Assembly: GCA_029747585.1 (NCBI GenBank)
Contig: JAPEVF010001247.1
Coordinates: forward strand, 1 to 11,942
Source of the DNA: Pleurotus djamor
Taxonomy: Eukaryota > Basidiomycota > Agaricomycetes > Agaricales > Pleurotaceae
Reading direction: 5' to 3'
Length of the DNA: 11,942 nucleotides
This document shows positions 8,688 through 11,942 of this stretch, piece after piece (position 1 is the first letter of the stretch; every line of letters starts with the position of its first letter). A program made the translations under genes and the position numbers. Below the pieces are notes generated by a model. That model saw only the letters and a program-made list of their open reading frames with translations. It was not told the DNA's origin and made no database searches.

Positions 8688-10239
8688 TTAATGTCTATGT
8701 AAGCTTGCGGGTTTCAGTACAAGGGACTTGCGTCTGAATAGGTGTTTCGCAGGGGAATTCGTGTCCGTACTGTCCGCGTCAGATGATGTGGGCGATGTAC
8801 CTCGCTGAGCAGACTGAAGAAATGACCCCATAGGATGACCCGTGGGTCGTTTCTCTTTGTTCGGCCGACCCTGTTTGTTGTTGAAGAATAGTTTAGGACG
8901 GTGGTCAGCGCGTATCAGAGGCTCGGGTTCGAACTGAGCAGCAAGGGATAAATGAGCAAGCTGTATGCATATAGCAAGAAGGCTTCGAGCTCACCGCTTT
9001 ATGAGTCCGACTAACGTCCGGGTGTGTTGCGAGACGTTGCTTGATTTTCTCAAACAACGGGGAGAGCCGTATCTAGAAGTCAATCAGCATTGTTTGGGGA
9101 TACCAAGGCGCGATACACACCTCAGGCAACGGTTCGTCTGCAAATAAGTCGGGGCTGGAAGATGCATCGTGCTCTATTGGCTCAGAAGGACTCTGGCCAT
9201 GCCAAGCCCATTTGTTGGGATCGAAGTCGACTTGAGGCTCTGGTGACGGTGGTATGGGCGGCTGGGGTTCGGGAGCTTTGGGAAGGTTGACTTCCTTGGG
9301 AGCGTCCACCTTCAAAGCATCTTTTTGGGCAACTTTCTGCGTCGATCGCTTCTTGTTCGTGCTAAGGACGTTTCGGAGTGAGCTTACGTTTGAAGGTAGC
9401 TGGACGACGTACAGAGCGACAGACCAGGCCTTTTCCTTCGCTATCCCTGCTTTCCAAATGCCTTCCAAAGCATCGCGAAGGTGCTTGACGAGAGTAGGGT
9501 ATGGCATGCGATAAACTTCCAGCGTGGGGTGAAAAATATACGACCAGCCTCGATGAAGATGAGAAGATATTACTAGATAATTGGCAGGCGAGACATACCT
9601 TGAAGGACGAGTTTGTTTTGCTCGGGCGCGTTGTCTGGAAGCACAAGGTGCAGCTGTCCGGTCGAATCAGGTTTTGCTATGGCCCCTCGCGCGACCACGA
9701 GGTTCAAAGCAGTCTTGATGCGACGTTTAAGCTCGTTCCTAATGGTGGCTTTCTTGCTCGTATTCTTCTTCGAGGTGGCTACGAGCATCGACATTGGCAC
9801 TCGTGTGCCAACTTGAACGACAGCCATATCGGCCTCACTCGCATAGCACTTGGCGTTGAGCTCTGCCCCCAGGTCCTCGAAGCTATCCTTCCACGAAGCT
9901 GTCGATTTAAGCTGGAGGGCAATGGGTCGCTTCGATGCATCTATGGGCCTGTCGAGCACGGCGAAAGGGTATGCATTGATTGAAAATGCAAGATTTGAAA
10001 ACGAAGGGAATTCTCGTTTCTGTAACTGGACAGAAGGATGTTTTGGAGCGAGAAGTTGGTCCTTTGGTGTCTTAGAAGGCTGAGTCCGGGGATTCAGCAA
10101 GGTTTCTGGTGAACCTGGTGTTTGGCCGCGAAACTGTAGATTTATGAGTACTAGTCGGCGGGTTTTGGAGGGAACTCACGGAAATTGAAGTCAGTCCCGA
10201 TGGCTTAGGTAGCTTTCGTAGTTCACGGCATCTGAGCAT
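8688..10239 (-). CDS. RnpA-like protein (candidate bacterial-type RNase P protein subunit), probably mitochondrial
   Basis: Bacterial RnpA is the small basic protein that binds RNase P RNA and helps it cut the 5' leader from pre-tRNA. My model has exons 10239-10180, 10133-9599, 9515-9121, 9072-8995 and 8933-8688, with introns of 46, 83, 48 and 61 nt, giving 437 aa. The N-terminus (MLRCRELRKLPKPSG) is basic and resembles a mitochondrial presequence. Residues from about 125 to 220 resemble the RnpA core: RVPMSMLVATSKKN, then ATIRNELKRRIKTAL (Arg152, Asn153, Lys156, Arg157 in the RNxxKR signature), then a hydrophobic strand LHLVLP, and after the second intron a closing helix (YPTLVKHLRDALEGIW). 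A Pro/Glu-rich linker and a basic Ser-rich tail of about 200 residues follow, which bacterial RnpA (about 120 aa) lacks. Exon 5 is supported by 81 open codons after a GTGAGC donor. The gene model is strong; the RnpA assignment is by motif only. It is divergent from the mitochondrial recycling factor. Confidence 0.75.
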
Positions 10240-10390
10240 AAAGTCGGAATATGGTAGGAGGGAAGGGGTGAGGACGGAAGGTACGGTACTACGAGGAGGA
10301 GAACATGTCAATAAACACGCTCTCACAGTCAGGAAATGTTTCCCACAGTCAGTCACAGGCAGAAATTACGTCACAGGTTATTTGTTCCGT
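10240..10390. promoter_or_regulatory. Shared divergent promoter of the RnpA-like and RRF1 genes
   Basis: These 151 bp separate two start codons pointing apart. The RRF1-proximal half holds CACAGTCA twice (10324-10331 and 10344-10351, 20 bp apart), the dyad GGAAATGTTTCC (10332-10343), and TTACGTCA (10366-10373), which resembles an ATF/CREB-type bZIP site. GTCACAGG also occurs twice nearby. The sites are seen directly; their use as regulators is inference. An upstream ATG at 10305 lies in another frame. Confidence 0.5.
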
Positions 10391-11272
10391 ATGTTCCGCC
10401 TCGTCCCAAAACTTTGTCTTCAACAATGTGTTCGGACTGCGCCTTACCGTAGGTCCCCGACGACCATCACTCGAGCCTATGCTGCAAAATCGAAGTCCAA
10501 AGTGAAATCGACAGCCAGTTTTGTTCCTGGCTCAAAGCAACCTTTCACCGACGAGCTGGCCATCGAGGAATATGCTAAAGCCGATGAAAAAATGAAGGGG
10601 GCGACGGACTGGTTCAAGAAAGAGTGCGCAGGCGTTGAAACTCGTGCTAGTGGTCGTATCACCCCAGCAATATTGGACCCAGTGCGCGTCAGCCTTCCGG
10701 ACACGAAAACCAGCGTTCGGCTTGACCACATCGCGACTGTAGGGGTCCGAGAGGGATCAACATTGTTGATCACGCTCTTTGAGGACAAGGTAAGCCTTCC
10801 CCCTAGGTTTCTACACTGGTCTCACTCCTCCAATAGAACATGAAAGCTGTCGAACAAGCCCTTTACGACTCCAAGATTCCGAATATTGTCCCCCAGAAAC
10901 AAGATGATCGGACAATTAGAATTCCCATTCCAAAGTGAGCTTTTGAGAGTAAAATCGAGGACGCGTCGTATTTAATTCTTTGAAAGGCCTACTGTAGAAG
11001 CTCGGACCGCCTTGTACACGGCGACAGCGAAGAAGGCAGAGGAGACGCGTGTTCAAATCCGAAAGCAACATCAAGCGAGCGTGAAGCGCGGAAAATGGGA
11101 GAAACGGTCAATAGAGCTGGAAGAGGTACGTTTTATATTCTCCTTTAAAAGATATTCTCCTCTAAACTCACGACTACCTCTCGGTCTGCAGTTCCAAAAG
11201 CTGACTGATAAATACATTGGAGAGATCGACGCCCTTCTCGCCCAACTGAAGAAAGCTACGTCTGCTCGATAG
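10391..11272 (+). CDS. RRF1: Mitochondrial ribosome recycling factor
   Basis: Ribosome recycling factor splits the post-termination ribosome, together with an EF-G type factor, so that subunits and mRNA are released; the fungal nuclear gene serves mitochondria. My model has exons 10391-10789, 10837-10934, 10987-11125 and 11192-11272 with introns of 47, 52 and 66 nt, giving 238 aa. The N-terminus (MFRLVPKLCLQQCVRTAPYR) is rich in Arg and lacks acids. TRAYAAK has an R-x-Y/A pattern that fits presequence cleavage. The RRF body follows: ASGRITPAILDPVRV, the core with ATVGVREGSTLLITLFEDK, TIRIPIPKPTVEAR, and the long C-terminal helix with KKAEETRVQIRKQH and KLTDKYIGEIDALL. Both helical arms and the domain II region are complete, and length is normal for a mitochondrial member. 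ATG 10391 is the first in frame. The gene is divergent from the RnpA-like gene and ends 30 bp from the convergent neighbour. Confidence 0.96.
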
Positions 11273-11302
11273 AATACAACATGGTTTCATAAGTACACCC
11301 CT

Positions 11303-11942
11303 TTAATTTGGACGAACATGAATCAGATCACCGATTTCGATGATAGCGTCGCATAGCTGGATGACGGTCGTGTCTATGGTGCCGAAGGGGATGCATACTG
11401 GACTCGGACTACTTGAAGTCCGAGAGATCGCCTGAAGGTAGCTGAGGATGACACGCGCCCGTTCCCGATACTCAGCCAGAGAGTTTAGGTCAATGCCTCC
11501 CACTCTTGCCATCTGCTCCTCGAAAGCTACCACGTCCATGATGATGGCAAATCCTGACTGCAGCACCGCGTCCAATGCCACGCTGATCCTAGGCTTACCT
11601 CCCCTACCCAAAAGACTCCCAACTGCTAGCCTGAAGGCAGCCATATGGACGCGAAGCAACCCCCCATCCGGTGACTCTTGCACCTGGCTCAACCTTCGAA
11701 GCTTGGCCTCTTTGAATAACGTTTCTGTTGGGAAGCTTCAGCGCCCCACAGGTTATGTCACATGAATACCTCTTCACCTTGAGAATATCGTATCTGTGCT
11801 TTGGCCGCGTCATATTTGCGCTTGAAGTCCTTCATGAGACCATCGACGTCTCTTGTGGTTAGCCTAGGTGCGGATGACTTGTCTGCTGGGTGCATGAGAT
11901 TGTACAAGTCGCCCACAATTCTTCCACCGTCGCGCACAGTTG
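11303..11942 (-). CDS. Unrecognised protein, C-terminal part (gene runs off the window)
   Basis: The minus strand is open from the window edge (frame beginning TVRDGGRIVGDLYNLMHPAD) to a donor GTGAAG at 11777. A 53-nt intron (11777-11725) joins exon 11724-11303 in phase 1 and the frame stays open to the stop. About 193 residues are visible. They are mostly helical, with charged heptad-like stretches (LMKDFKRKYDAAKAQIRYSQ) that suggest coiled coil, then a more hydrophobic part (GFAIIMDVVAFEEQMARVGG) and a Ser/Pro loop before the last helix. I know no family with this pattern. The start and N-terminal part lie beyond 11942. Its stop is 30 bp from that of RRF1, so the two transcripts probably overlap at their 3' ends. 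Confidence 0.75.

Noticed and set aside
8921..8940. GGTTCGAAC, resembling a tRNA T-loop
   Set aside because: No acceptor stem or anticodon arm can be built around it, and it falls at the start of exon 5 of the RnpA-like gene.
9501..9983. Plus-strand open frame of 160 codons
   Set aside because: It lies antisense to exons 2-3 of the RnpA-like gene and runs through that gene's first long intron. The minus-strand reading has matching splice phases and a conserved core.
10305..10505. Plus-strand 66-codon frame starting upstream of RRF1 and overlapping it
   Set aside because: It could be an upstream ORF if transcription begins before 10305, but nothing shows this, and most of it overlaps RRF1 out of frame.

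Overview
The window looks like nuclear DNA of a basidiomycete, most likely an Agaricomycete. The genes are compact and cut by many introns of about 46-73 nt with GT..AG ends. One gene is a FunK1-type fungal protein kinase, a family typical of mushrooms. Two neighbouring genes encode proteins of bacterial ancestry with mitochondrial-type N-termini. I rebuilt all exons by eye from splice signals, frame continuity and conserved family motifs; no search was run.

Layout, left to right. 1-1067: no convincing gene, only a coding-like fragment on the plus strand near 456-822 and small repeats. 1068-2539 (-): seven-exon gene for a PTPA-family activator / prolyl isomerase of protein phosphatase 2A. 2644-5031 (+): five-exon FunK1 kinase, head-to-head with the PTPA gene and 104 bp away. 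5272-5464 (-): decayed partial copy of the PTPA gene that keeps an intron-derived stretch, so it is a DNA-level duplicate. 5467-7152 (-): intact eleven-exon isopenicillin-N-synthase-like 2-oxoglutarate/Fe(II) dioxygenase with a 16-nt microexon. 7153-8687: about 1.5 kb without a confident gene. 8688-10239 (-): five-exon gene whose protein carries a bacterial RnpA-like (RNase P protein) core after a basic N-terminus. 10391-11272 (+): four-exon mitochondrial ribosome recycling factor, sharing a 151-bp divergent promoter region with the RnpA-like gene. 11303-11942 (-): 3' part of an unrecognised gene, tail-to-tail with the recycling factor and 30 bp away.

The most interesting part is the right-hand divergent pair: a mitochondrial translation factor and a candidate bacterial-type RNase P protein (tRNA 5' processing) expressed from one short intergenic region. 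The PTPA gene, the kinase and the PTPA remnant together record a local duplication or rearrangement. The other genes have no obvious functional link to each other.
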